This document shows positions 8,818-17,906 of a stretch of DNA of 64,000 nt, piece by piece; position 1 is the first letter of the stretch; the number at the start of each line of letters is the position of its first letter. Made by a program: the position numbers and the translations under genes. Below the pieces are notes generated by a model, which searched no databases, was not told the origin of the DNA, and saw only the letters and a list, made by a program, of their open reading frames with translations. This DNA is from Paraburkholderia phytofirmans PsJN (GTDB lineage: Bacteria > Pseudomonadota > Gammaproteobacteria > Burkholderiales > Burkholderiaceae): NCBI RefSeq assembly GCF_000020125.1, contig NC_010681.1, positions 248,001 to 312,000 of the forward strand, in the 5' to 3' direction.

Positions 8818-10902
8818 TCAGGCGACGCGCGAGCCGGACTGCCCGATGCTCACGCCGTCAGCGGTCGGGAAGGGCCACGGCGAGTGCGGGCTGGTTGGGG
8901 CATTCACGGCGGCCATATCGGGGAGCGTGTCGTTGATGTGCTCCACTCCAGTGCCGGTATCGGGTTCCGTATCGGCATCGTCGCCGTCCTGTGCGGCGGT
9001 GCCTTCTGCGCCGTCGTCGTCCGCGTCACCCTCGTTGTCCCCGTCATCCTCGTCCCCCTCGTCATCCCGGACACCCCACGCGGGGGCGGCGGGAATTTCC
9101 CGGTCGGTGAAGACTTCCGGCACCCAGGCGACTTTCGCGAGGCGCAGTTCGGCGGCGGCTGCCGCGTCGGCCTTCTTCATCTTTTCGAGGTCCGCTGCGG
9201 CCTTCGGTGACACGGCTGTGGCGACGACCTCGGCGATGCGCGCCTTGCTGACGTGGTCGAAATACGTGGCGCGGGTCGGCGTCCAGTACCGCGTCATGTC
9301 GAGGTTCAACGCTCCCGCGAGCGCGTTGATCGCATGGGGTCGTTCTTCGCCCGTGATCCCGTCGAGCAGGGTGCCGGTGCAGAAGGCGAGCAGATCGAGC
9401 AGGGTCGTGCCAGGGTCCTGCTGGACAAGCCAGGGCAGCAGGTCGATGCGCTTCGCGGGCAATTCTGCAATCCATCGCGTGCGTTGCGCCTCGACGGCGC
9501 TCCACGCGGGGCTGGTGCCCAGGTCGTCTGCGGCCCGCAACAGGCTGTCCTGGTTATTGGTGCCGGTGAGCGCGAGGAAGTCGGGCGTGGACGCGCGCCC
9601 GAAGTGCTCGGGCAGTGCCTTCGGCACCAGGTAGTGCAGCAGGGCAGCGAGCGCCACGGTGGGCTGCGCGACCAGTTCTGCATGGATGGCAGCAGTGCGG
9701 TGCGCGGTGAGGCGCTGGCAGAGCTTCGCGCTGTGAATGGGTCGGACCTTCGGTGCCTGTGCGGATACCGGATCGTGCGCCTGTGCCTCCGGCGTGCCGG
9801 TCACGTCTGCGCCCGCCGCTTCGAGGACGCTGGCGTCCTCGCGCCGCACGAGGCCGCGCTCGATGACCAGTTCACCCTGCGGTCCGACGATGACGAATGC
9901 GCCCGCCCCGGCCATCTGCGTTTCGTCCCATACCAGTGCGACGCTTTCGAGGGCGACAAGCGCCGCATTGACGCGTTCGATTTCCTCGTTGAGGCGGTCG
10001 GCTTCCTCGTAGGCGCTCTCGTCGTCCTCCGAAAGGGCTTCGAGTTTTTCAGCCAGTTCGTCCTGCTGTGCGGTGAGGGCATCCATCTGCTGCTGCTCGT
10101 TGCCGGTGTATGGGCGCTGCACCGGGCGCAGCCTGCCGTAGCGGTTCAGTTCGAGGAAGTCGCGCTCGACACGTGTCTCGATCCAGCCCCAGCCTTCGGC
10201 GCGGACTTCTTCCGCAGCGGCATCGAGCTTCTGCGCGGCGAGCTTCTGCAGCAGTTCGGCGTCTGCGATGTAACCGGCGTTCTCATCATCGCTGAAGAGG
10301 TCACGCCTCACGTACCCGCCCGCTGCTTCATAGGCGGCGAGGCCCACGAAGCGCACGAGGCGGCTGCGGCTCGCATCGATTTCGGCGCGCGTGATCGCCT
10401 GACGCAGATAGTTCGGCTGGCGCTGCCATTCGTTCGCATCGAACCAGATGTGTTCCTGCGTTTCATGGTCATCCGCGAGGGCGAGGGCGGCAAGCTGGTC
10501 GAGCGTGATCGCATCCTCGCGCAGCAGGCCGAGCAGCCTTGGTGACACGTTGGCGAGCTTCATGCGGCGCTTCACGGTAAGCGGCGACGCGGAGAAAAGC
10601 GCAGCGATGTAATCGACGCTGCGCCCTTCCTCGGCCAGCATCCGGTAGGCGCGCAGCACGTCGAACGGATCGAGTCCTTCGCGTTCGCTGTTCTCGATCA
10701 GCGAAATGGCGAGGGCTTCGCCATCGCTGACGATGCGCACCGGCACCGGGTAGTCGGCGGCGATGTGTTTCTGCGCATACAGGAGGTCGAGCGCGGCTTC
10801 GCGGCGCTGGCCCGCGCAGACGCCGTATTTTCGCTGCTTGCCGCGCCCGCCCTTCATTTCGTGAACGACGAGATTCTGTAACAGGCCCTTCGCGCGGATG
10901 TT
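8818..10902 (-). pseudogene. ParB-like plasmid protein, C-terminal fragment (gene split by recombinase element)
   Basis: From the junction at 10902 the frame reads NIRAKGLLQNLVVHE, then KYGVCAGQRREAAL (ParB nuclease-like fold), the SPLTVKRRMKLANVSPRLLGLL helix-turn-helix and a long acidic C-terminal region (Glu/Asp-rich near residues 580-660). The N-terminal first about 57 codons are at 14725-14897. Joining the two restores LAANIRAKG in frame. These large ParB-family proteins (about 700 residues or more) are typical of plasmids and islands. The fragment could still be translated from the Met at 10857, but without the N-terminal part of the fold it is probably not functional. Confidence 0.9.
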
Positions 10903-11064
10903 GTCCTAATGGCAAGCTCGCCATTACGCCGATTATGAGAAGGAAACCGTAATGCAAAGGAGCGACGTCAAGTGCCTGATTCAGCACGCTGGCGTGTACC
11001 GACACTTAACATTATCTGCTCAGCGCTGCCATGATTCTCTGGTCTCTAACCCAAGGAGATCATC

Positions 11065-12291
11065 GTGTCGCAATCAGATTACAGTTTCTGGCTTGATCGG
11101 CTGAAGCAGTATCTCCAGGATGAGCGGTACGGAAAATCGGTCGTGAGAAAGTACCCGCATGCTGTGCGCCGCTTTCTTCGCGACGTGGCTCAGCATGGAC
11201 AGGCTCTCGAAGCCATATCTCCAACTGACGTTGGACAGTATCTTGACCGCCTTCGTACACGCGACCAGCATGCGCTCTCAACGTTTTCGCGAAACGAAAA
11301 CCGGATGGCGATCCACATGTTGTTACGCCTGGTTCACAATGGAGATTGGCCGACGCAGACGATGCGCGATAGCGCTGAGGATGTCGCCATACACCAAGTG
11401 GTGGCCGAATACGACGCGTGGATGACGGAGGTTCGCGGGCTGTCCGCAGGCACGCGCCAGCACAATAGATTCGAAGCACGTTCGCTCTTACGATGGCTGG
11501 ACGATCATGGCAAGAACCTCACCACTGTAAACGTTGCTGATCTCGATGCATACATCGCATCGAGAGTCGCCTCCATGCGGCGCCGGACCAAGGGGACGAT
11601 GGTAGGCACGCTGCGCGGCGTATTGCGATATCTGCATAGTAGTGGCCGGATGTCCATCGATCTCTCGGTGGCGATCGAAGCGACGTCTGCATATGCGATG
11701 GAGGACATTCCATCAACGATCCGCCCGGAAGATATCGACTGGGTCCTCGACATTGTTCGACGTGATTGCTCACCGCTGGGTCGTCGCGACTATGCCCTGC
11801 TGACGCTGCTAACGACCTACGGCCTGCGCGCAGGGGAAGTCCTGGGTATGTGTCTGTCGGACGTCGATTGGCATCGTGAGAGGCTTCGTATCCAGCACAC
11901 GAAAACTGGGAGCTGTTCAGAATTGCCCCTGATGCGCCTTCCGGCTGATGCGCTATTGGACTACCTTTGCCATGGGCGCCCCGTAACAACGCAGCGCCTC
12001 ATCTTTTTGAGGGGACGCGCACCATACCAGCCGCTATCGGGGAGTGCTGCCCTTCATAGCATGATAAGTCGTCGGTTCAGGGCCGCCGGAGTTTCGCTAC
12101 CGGGCAAACGCGGACCACATGTGCTGAGACACAGCCGTGCCGCGTCACTTCTCAGCGGTGGTGTATCAATTAAGGTGATCGGCGATGTCCTCGGACATCG
12201 CAGCGAACGGTCGACGGCCGTCTACCTCAAACTGGCGACCGATGATTTGATGGCGATCTCGTTGGATCTTCCACAGGGAGCGGCGTCATGA
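11065..12291 (+). CDS. RIT element tyrosine recombinase 1
   Basis: 408 residues. The catalytic domain shows the box I Arg in TYGLRAGEVLGM, the box II HxxR in GPHVLRHSRA, the conserved His in VLGHRSERST and the nucleophilic Tyr in AVYLKLA. A SAM-like N-terminal core-binding domain precedes it. All key residues are present, so it should be catalytically competent. A good ribosome site (AAGGAG) precedes the ATG. It is first of three ATGA-coupled recombinase genes. Confidence 0.95.
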   Translation: MSQSDYSFWLDRLKQYLQDERYGKSVVRKYPHAVRRFLRDVAQHGQALEAISPTDVGQYLDRLRTRDQHALSTFSRNENRMAIHMLLRLVHNGDWPTQTMRDSAEDVAIHQVVAEYDAWMTEVRGLSAGTRQHNRFEARSLLRWLDDHGKNLTTVNVADLDAYIASRVASMRRRTKGTMVGTLRGVLRYLHSSGRMSIDLSVAIEATSAYAMEDIPSTIRPEDIDWVLDIVRRDCSPLGRRDYALLTLLTTYGLRAGEVLGMCLSDVDWHRERLRIQHTKTGSCSELPLMRLPADALLDYLCHGRPVTTQRLIFLRGRAPYQPLSGSAALHSMISRRFRAAGVSLPGKRGPHVLRHSRAASLLSGGVSIKVIGDVLGHRSERSTAVYLKLATDDLMAISLDLPQGAAS

Positions 12292-13637
12292 ATACCAGAG
12301 AGAACGTCAGCCGGTTCCTTGACACGCAGTCGATCGGACCCGAATCATGCAGACATTACCGTAGCATCTTGCTGGAGTTCGAAGAATCACTGTATGGAAG
12401 GATGTCCGTCACCGATCAGGCTGGGACAGTACCGTTACGCGAGTGGTTGAAGCAGGAAACCCAGCGGCTGTCATTGAGAAATGTGATCTGCCGAATTCGC
12501 GTGATTGCCCGTTACCTCAAGTGGCGCACGGCGGAAGGGGGATGTTCCCATCCCTTGCTGGAACTGCGCGCACAGTATGGTGGGCACTTGGGGCCGATCG
12601 TCTGTGCCTTACTGGAAAGCGACTACGAAAGTGCTTTGCAGCGACTGAAACCATTGTCCGAATGGGGCAGCGTGCTTGGTCCGATGATGTGCGAGCACGT
12701 TGCACGGATGCAGTCACTGGGCTACCGATACGAGGCCCGTATGGGCGATCTACGATACTTCGACCGGTTTCTGCAACAGCATCCTGATCTGGCAACTGCC
12801 AAACTTCCCCAGCTACTTGATGCCTGGAGTAAAGAAAGCAACCGCATACGCCATCAGTTCCGAGTACAGCAGTGCGGGCTCATACTATCAAGGGCACTAC
12901 GTCGGAAGGACCCGGCAGTCTCGATCATGCCAGTCGCGGCGGGACTATATAGCCGAACAGTCGAGCAAGAACGGCGTCCCTATGTGTTCACCGAAGCTGA
13001 GATCCGAGCGTTGCTCGATGCCGCCCGAGCGTTCCCGTCCCCGAGATCTCCTCTGCGACCAATTGCTTTGCATGCGATGATCACTTTGGCGTATTGCGCG
13101 GGCTTGCGTGTGGGTGAGATCGCCGCCCTGAGGTTGCGGGACCTGGATCTGAAGTCCGGACTACTCGAAGTTCGAGAGACGAAATTCTTCAAATCGCGCC
13201 GTTTGCCACTGGCACCCAGTGCGCTTAACGTATTGCGCGCCTATGTAGCTGACCGCGCCGCTTCGGGCGCACCGGTCGAGGAGGACGCCCCGATGTGGTG
13301 GGCGTCGCTATTACGATGCGGATACAGTCGAAAGACCATAAAGGAGCTTCTGCGCTGCGTGATGCGTCGTGCCGGGTTAAAGACTGAACATGGACGCCAG
13401 GGGCCGAGGCTTCACGATATCAGACATACATTCGTCGCGCATCGGATGACGCAATGGTATCGGGATGGCGTGAATCCACAAGCCCATCTGCCGTATCTCG
13501 CTACCTACCTTGGCCACAAGGACATCGGCTCGACACTCGCTTACTTACATAGCACCCCGGAGTTGCTTCGGCAGGCGAGCGAACGGTATCGGCAACACAG
13601 CGTCGACGTGCTGCGTGCGCAGGGGGATGCATCATGA
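12288..13637 (+). CDS. RIT element tyrosine recombinase 2
   Basis: 449 residues, ATGA overlap with the previous gene. Catalytic residues: box I Arg in AYCAGLRVGEIAAL, box II in RLHDIRHTFVAHR, third motif LGHKDIGSTLAYLH with the Tyr nucleophile. The N-terminal half contains the core-binding helices. In RIT elements the three recombinases always occur together and in this order; how they divide the labour is not known. Confidence 0.95.
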   Translation: MNTRENVSRFLDTQSIGPESCRHYRSILLEFEESLYGRMSVTDQAGTVPLREWLKQETQRLSLRNVICRIRVIARYLKWRTAEGGCSHPLLELRAQYGGHLGPIVCALLESDYESALQRLKPLSEWGSVLGPMMCEHVARMQSLGYRYEARMGDLRYFDRFLQQHPDLATAKLPQLLDAWSKESNRIRHQFRVQQCGLILSRALRRKDPAVSIMPVAAGLYSRTVEQERRPYVFTEAEIRALLDAARAFPSPRSPLRPIALHAMITLAYCAGLRVGEIAALRLRDLDLKSGLLEVRETKFFKSRRLPLAPSALNVLRAYVADRAASGAPVEEDAPMWWASLLRCGYSRKTIKELLRCVMRRAGLKTEHGRQGPRLHDIRHTFVAHRMTQWYRDGVNPQAHLPYLATYLGHKDIGSTLAYLHSTPELLRQASERYRQHSVDVLRAQGDAS

Positions 13638-14635
13638 ACAGGGAGTCTCTCGCGTACTGGCTGCATGCCTTCTTCCATGAGTGGCTTGCGGAGCAACGCA
13701 ACTGTTCGCGGCACACGGTCTTGTCTTATCGCGATGCCTGGAAACTCTATTTGCAATTCGTGGCCAGACGACACCACCGTCCAGTGAGCGCGCTCAAGCT
13801 GGATGAACTGACGGCCGACGAAGTTCTAGCGTTCTTGAAACACAGCGAGTCGGAGCGGCGTACCTCGATCGGCACGCGCAATTGCCGGCTAGCGGCGATT
13901 CGGTCATTCTTCCGATTCGTTGCGGATCGTGAGCCGTTGTCGGCCATGCAATGCGCCGCGGTATTGTCCATCCCAACCAAGAAGGGTCCCAAACCTGAAC
14001 CCGATTACCTCGACGGCGATGAAGTAGCTGCGATTCTGCGCCGGCCGGACCGCTCGACGCCCGAAGGGCAACGCGATCATGCTCTCCTGGCCTTGTTATA
14101 CAACACTGGAGCACGTATCCAGGAGGCGCTGGATGTCTGTCCCAGCAACATCCGGTTGACGGCGCCGGCTCAGGTCAAGCTATACGGCAAAGGGCGCAAG
14201 GCGCGAATATGTCCGCTCTGGCCGGAAACAGCGGCATTGCTCAAAGCCCTTCTCGAACGGCAGCCTAGACCCTATAACGAACCGCTGTTTGTCAATCGAT
14301 ATGGCGGACCACTCAGCGCGGCTGGTGCGCGATTTAAGCTCGCACAGTACGTGCGAGCCGCCGCGTACGATTCGCCGTCGCTGCGAAAGAAACGCGTACA
14401 TCCGCATACGTTCCGCCATACCGCTGGTGTCCAAATGATAGCCGCCGGAGTCGACGTTACGGTGATCAGGAACTGGTTTGGGCACGTCAGTCTCGACACG
14501 ACGAACCACTATGCTCGAGCCAACATCGAGACCAAGCGGCTCGCCCTTGAGCAGGTAGATCGCTCGACTCGACCTGGTAGCCCACCGCGATGGCGGCGTA
14601 ACCCAAACTTGCTTGCCTGGCTCGACGCCCTGTGA
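13634..14635 (+). CDS. RIT element tyrosine recombinase 3
   Basis: 333 residues, ATGA overlap with the second recombinase. N-terminal phage-integrase SAM-like domain (EQRNCSRHTVLSYRDAWKLY) and catalytic domain with NTGARIQEALDV (box I Arg), HPHTFRHTAGV (box II) and WFGHVSLDTTNHYARA (His and Tyr). Intact. Similar in size and motifs to XerC/D-like recombinases. Confidence 0.95.
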   Translation: MNRESLAYWLHAFFHEWLAEQRNCSRHTVLSYRDAWKLYLQFVARRHHRPVSALKLDELTADEVLAFLKHSESERRTSIGTRNCRLAAIRSFFRFVADREPLSAMQCAAVLSIPTKKGPKPEPDYLDGDEVAAILRRPDRSTPEGQRDHALLALLYNTGARIQEALDVCPSNIRLTAPAQVKLYGKGRKARICPLWPETAALLKALLERQPRPYNEPLFVNRYGGPLSAAGARFKLAQYVRAAAYDSPSLRKKRVHPHTFRHTAGVQMIAAGVDVTVIRNWFGHVSLDTTNHYARANIETKRLALEQVDRSTRPGSPPRWRRNPNLLAWLDAL

Positions 14636-14724
14636 TCTTGCCGTAATGCGAAGCAATGTGCCCTTTGATACCCACCAAACATACTTCCTGAGGCCAGGTT
14701 CGCATTACGGCATGCTTCTCATAA

Positions 14725-14897
14725 TTCGCGGCGAGTCCCTCAATGCCTGAGAGCGGTCGGGTGCGGGCGTTCAGCGGCGAAGGGTGCAGGCTCGAATACG
14801 GCACGGCGATGACGGGTTGTTCATTGCCGAAACTGGTTTCAAGCGGCGTGGCCGGTTCGGCGGGGTCAACGACAGGGGTTTCGACTTGGGCTTGCAT
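14725..14897 (-). pseudogene. ParB-like plasmid protein, N-terminal fragment
   Basis: The Met at 14897 starts a frame that reads QPVIAVPYSSLHPSPLNART, the classic N-terminus of the ParB nuclease-like domain, then GIEGLAAN at the junction with the RIT element. Beyond 14725 the frame runs into element sequence. The rest of the gene continues at 10902. Preceded by the DUF932 gene on the same strand, so the two were probably one operon. Confidence 0.88.
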
Positions 14898-14947
14898 GAC
14901 TGACTCCAGAAAGTTGGAAAGATGATTCCGGGTCGGTGTTGCAGAAG

Positions 14948-14982
14948 TGATCAGGACTTGACCCGGAAAGGAGTCCTGATCA
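14948..14982 (-). terminator. Perfect 11-bp inverted repeat between DUF932 and ParB-like genes
   Basis: TGATCAGGACT (14948-14958) and AGTCCTGATCA (14972-14982) are exact complements with a 13-base loop. Position between two backbone genes suggests a terminator or a protein-binding palindrome. No strong U-run follows on the minus strand, so factor-independent termination is uncertain. Confidence 0.5.
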
Positions 14983-15020
14983 ATGAATGGTGGGTGGCGC
15001 GGTACGCCGCCCGGTGGTCG

Positions 15021-15535
15021 CTACGACTTCATCTGCCGCATGGCGTCAGCGAGCATCCACAGCGCGCGATTGAGCTTCACGTTCTGGTCGATGCCGGTGA
15101 TGGGGCGCGTGGACATGGAGCGTCCGCTGCGCGAGCGTCCATGCAGGCCGCCCTTGGTGAGGTTTTCCTGCGTTCTCTGGAATACGGTCCAGAGGTCGTC
15201 CCGGCGGTCCTCGAAGCGACGCGGGGCGAGCAACTGGCTTTCGGTGACGGGGGCGGGTGCTTCGGTGTCGGACGGGTCGTAGCGCAGCGCGAGGGCGGAG
15301 CGCGCGAACGCGTACTGTTCGTCGCGGTCGAGCGTGACGGCTTTCATGCCGTCCTTCTGTTCGCGGATCAGGTCGAAGCCGTCGAGCACATCGAACGCGC
15401 CGTTGATGACGTTCTGCACGATGTTGCCCCTGTGCGGGACGCGGACCTCGCCGATGGTTTCGCCCGCAACCATCCCGTTCTGGCAGACGAAGCGATAGAC
15501 GCCACCGAGTAACTGGAATCCGCTGGACCCATCGT
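15021..15535 (-). pseudogene. DUF932 protein, C-terminal fragment
   Basis: From the junction the frame reads DGSSGFQLLGGVYRFVCQNG and VPHRGNIVQNVINGAFDVL, the C-terminal part of the DUF932 family found on many plasmids and islands next to ParB-like genes. The N-terminal part is at 21318-21643. Intact family members read LNSHDGSSxYQ across this point, and joining CACGAT to GGGTCC restores exactly that. The role of DUF932 is not established; homologues are phage/plasmid proteins. Confidence 0.88.
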
Positions 15536-15663
15536 TACGCGCAAGAGAAAAACAATGGACATCCGCTGTGGCCTTGAAAATACCGGAGTCAACTGTCGGC
15601 CAGGTGTCCATCTGATTGGATGGTAAAAGTGGACAGAATGGCCGTCGGAGTGTCCATCTCAAT

Positions 15664-16026
15664 CTAGCTCGAATGCAAGGGCAGGACGCTACCGCCACGC
15701 AGCGCGGCCAGTTCTTTGCGCAGGCTGAATACCTGTCGCAGTAGTGCGAGCTCCCGGGCCAGCGACTCGTCAAGCTGTGCCTGCAAATCCTTTGCGTCGC
15801 CTTTCGCGCGGTTCAGACGATCGTTCAGTTCAAGCTTAGGTCGCTCGGCTACGGCGTTGGCCGCGTCGATCGCTTCGATCAGTTCAGCGAACTGCGGGCG
15901 TGACTTCTTGATGCAGCCCTTCTTGCGGCCAGCCTCGATCGCCACAGTGTCGTTGTTGATACGCGCACCCTTGCGCTTCTTCAGCCGCTCAAGGGCGGCG
16001 TAGTAGTCGGCCATCGTTTCGCTCAT
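15664..16026 (-). CDS. Small coiled-coil protein of the Tn554-like element (TnpC-like)
   Basis: 120 residues. The N-terminus YYAALERLKKRKGARINNDT and VAIEAGRKKGCIKKSRPQF looks like a small helix-turn-helix. Residues 60-115 form a coiled coil rich in Leu/Glu/Lys. The size and position at the end of the recombinase operon match TnpC of Tn554 (about 125 residues), which influences orientation and frequency of transposition. Overlaps the upstream gene by 4 bases. Confidence 0.75.
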   Translation of the reverse strand: MSETMADYYAALERLKKRKGARINNDTVAIEAGRKKGCIKKSRPQFAELIEAIDAANAVAERPKLELNDRLNRAKGDAKDLQAQLDESLARELALLRQVFSLRKELAALRGGSVLPLHSS

Positions 16027-17906
16027 GTTACCTCCGGTTTGATCAGTCTCTCCTGCGCATCAAGCAGTCGTTGCAGCGTCCGGACCTCGATACGATATTC
16101 GACGCTCGCATCGTCGACAGCGCGCAGCTTCCCGACCGTAACCTGCTGCGCCTTGATCACGCGCTGAAGCTTCGACGGCACGACCACGAGGTTACGGCAG
16201 TTCGACTCAAGACAATCCAGACGCATCCAGTCGAGCGGTGTCGACTTGCACGGTTCGATGCTGGCACAGCCGCCCAGCACCGTCTCGCGGTACGCCAGCT
16301 CGCCCTTCCTGAACATCCTCACCGTCTGGTCGCGCGAATAAACCGACACGGGCGAGGCCTGCACGGCACGGCTCTGCGTCCACGCTGCGTGCCCGCCGAA
16401 CAGCCGCTCGTCGGAGAACAGCACCTGCTGGGCGTATGCAAGGTATTCGGACAGGCTCTGTGTCTCAACCCATTCCTTCGCGAAGTGGGTCCTGTCGATG
16501 TCGATGAAGCCCTTCGCGAACGCCGAGCCGCGGGCGTAGTACATGCTCATTTCCTGCGTGATGTGCTGCAACTGACGCTTGAGCGTCGGCAGTGTCACGA
16601 GTCCGCTCCGATGCGCGTAGAGGGCCAGGGTCCGGCGAAGCTGGTGGCGCGTGAACGGCCACTGCTGCCCGGGCGCGTACTTCGGTTCGTCTTCCCACGC
16701 GCGGTGCATGTCGACACGCTTCAGTTCGGCAATGTCCTCGACCGTGATCGTCGGGAAGACGCGCTCACGAAACGCTTCGACATCGAGATGCAGGGTACTC
16801 GCCCCACGGTTTGCCACGTACCCATAACGCAGACCCATCCGGCAGAACAGCAGGTGTGACCCGTCCGTTGATTCGGCGTAGCTCGGTGCGCCGTGCGCAC
16901 GGTGAGCCTCGCCCGACAGCCGCTGCGCAAGCCGGACGGCACGAGCGGCGAGCGGGCTGGTCACCCAGCGCGCGCGCCTGGGACGACCACCCGACAGCTT
17001 GGTTGTGACGCCCTCGATGGTGTAGTGCGTCACGCCATCCAGACGGGTCTCGCTCAGGCAGTCGTACGGCAGGTTCTCCGCTTCCCTCGCGCGCATGCCG
17101 GTGAATGCCAGGATGACAAGCTGGCATAGCGCGCGGATCGACGCCACAAGCGACGACACGACGTAAGGGGAGTCTTTGCACCCGAAGTGCACAGCATTCG
17201 TTGCGACCGCTGCAGAGACGTCTGGATTCTCGCCGGCGTACACGCGTGCGAGGTAATCCGACAGGATGTCAGCGACGTCCTCAGCGACGCCGAGGTCATG
17301 CTCACAGGTCGACAGGAAGTGCTGATAGATCCGCGTCGGGATGACAGGGTATTGTGCGTATTCAGCGCGTTGCGCGAAGCGATCGAGCAGAGGCTTATGT
17401 AGTTGGGCCAGCGGCACACACAGTCCGGTGGTCCCGACGCCCAGACGGTGAAGCTGCACCAGAATTGAATGAAGGCGTTGGGCCTTCCTTTCCATCCCCG
17501 CTTGTGCCACATAGTCCAGAACAATGGGGACATTGGACAGCCCCTCGTAGAGCGTAAGCTGCCGTTCGGCGGCAAAGAATGCGAATTCCCTCAGATAAAC
17601 CGAACGAGCCTGAAGCGTACTGGACGCCGGTACCATATCGGTTGCTTCATGCATCAGAAAGTACATGATCTGCTTCCACTGACGCGTGGTCGCCTCTGAA
17701 AGAGCACGGGTCACGCCGTCAGGCAGGTGGCCCCTAAAATGGAGGCCGGTGCTGCGCGGCCCAATCGCGTATGCGCCGATGTCCCAGGCGTCGTCACCAA
17801 ACAGCGAAACGGCATTCCCAGCCTTGTCGCGCGTGACGACCGTATCATCCTCGATCCGATACCAGTCGGGGCGCTCTGCGATCGGCGTGATCAGCGTGTT
17901 GTTCAT
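16023..17906 (-). CDS. Large tyrosine recombinase (TnpB-like, copy 1)
   Basis: 627 residues, close to Tn554 TnpB (about 630). The catalytic domain lies near residues 255-485: box I FTGMRAREAENLPYD with the Arg, box II FTRHQLRRTLALYA, and MSMYYARGSAFAKG as the likely Tyr motif. A cysteine cluster follows (GGCASIEPC, LDCLESNC), suggesting a zinc-binding tail. Start ATGA-overlaps the upstream 627-residue gene. Key residues are present, so activity is likely. Confidence 0.85.
   Translation of the reverse strand: MNNTLITPIAERPDWYRIEDDTVVTRDKAGNAVSLFGDDAWDIGAYAIGPRSTGLHFRGHLPDGVTRALSEATTRQWKQIMYFLMHEATDMVPASSTLQARSVYLREFAFFAAERQLTLYEGLSNVPIVLDYVAQAGMERKAQRLHSILVQLHRLGVGTTGLCVPLAQLHKPLLDRFAQRAEYAQYPVIPTRIYQHFLSTCEHDLGVAEDVADILSDYLARVYAGENPDVSAAVATNAVHFGCKDSPYVVSSLVASIRALCQLVILAFTGMRAREAENLPYDCLSETRLDGVTHYTIEGVTTKLSGGRPRRARWVTSPLAARAVRLAQRLSGEAHRAHGAPSYAESTDGSHLLFCRMGLRYGYVANRGASTLHLDVEAFRERVFPTITVEDIAELKRVDMHRAWEDEPKYAPGQQWPFTRHQLRRTLALYAHRSGLVTLPTLKRQLQHITQEMSMYYARGSAFAKGFIDIDRTHFAKEWVETQSLSEYLAYAQQVLFSDERLFGGHAAWTQSRAVQASPVSVYSRDQTVRMFRKGELAYRETVLGGCASIEPCKSTPLDWMRLDCLESNCRNLVVVPSKLQRVIKAQQVTVGKLRAVDDASVEYRIEVRTLQRLLDAQERLIKPEVT

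Larger units (their letters stand above)
10903..14724 (+). mobile_element. Recombinase-in-trio (RIT-type) element inserted in the parB-like gene
   Basis: A 3.8-kb element made of three overlapping tyrosine recombinase genes and nothing else. Its ends are 23-bp imperfect inverted repeats: 10933-10955 and the complement of 14702-14724, both with TTATGAGAAG at the outer edge and CCGTAATGC at the inner edge, 20 of 23 matching. Right of the last gene lies a perfect 12-bp inverted pair, 14641-14652 and 14699-14710 (CCGTAATGCGAA and its complement). The left side has 30 extra bases including TAATGGC..GCCATTA (10907-10926). The host gene flanks share only the dinucleotide TT (10901-10902, 14725-14726), and removal restores the parB frame. 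Matches the published RIT concept. Confidence 0.88.

Noticed and set aside
9253..10545. 430-codon open frame on the plus strand
   Set aside because: Lies entirely antisense to the ParB-like fragment, has no motif, and arises from high-GC codon use on the other strand.
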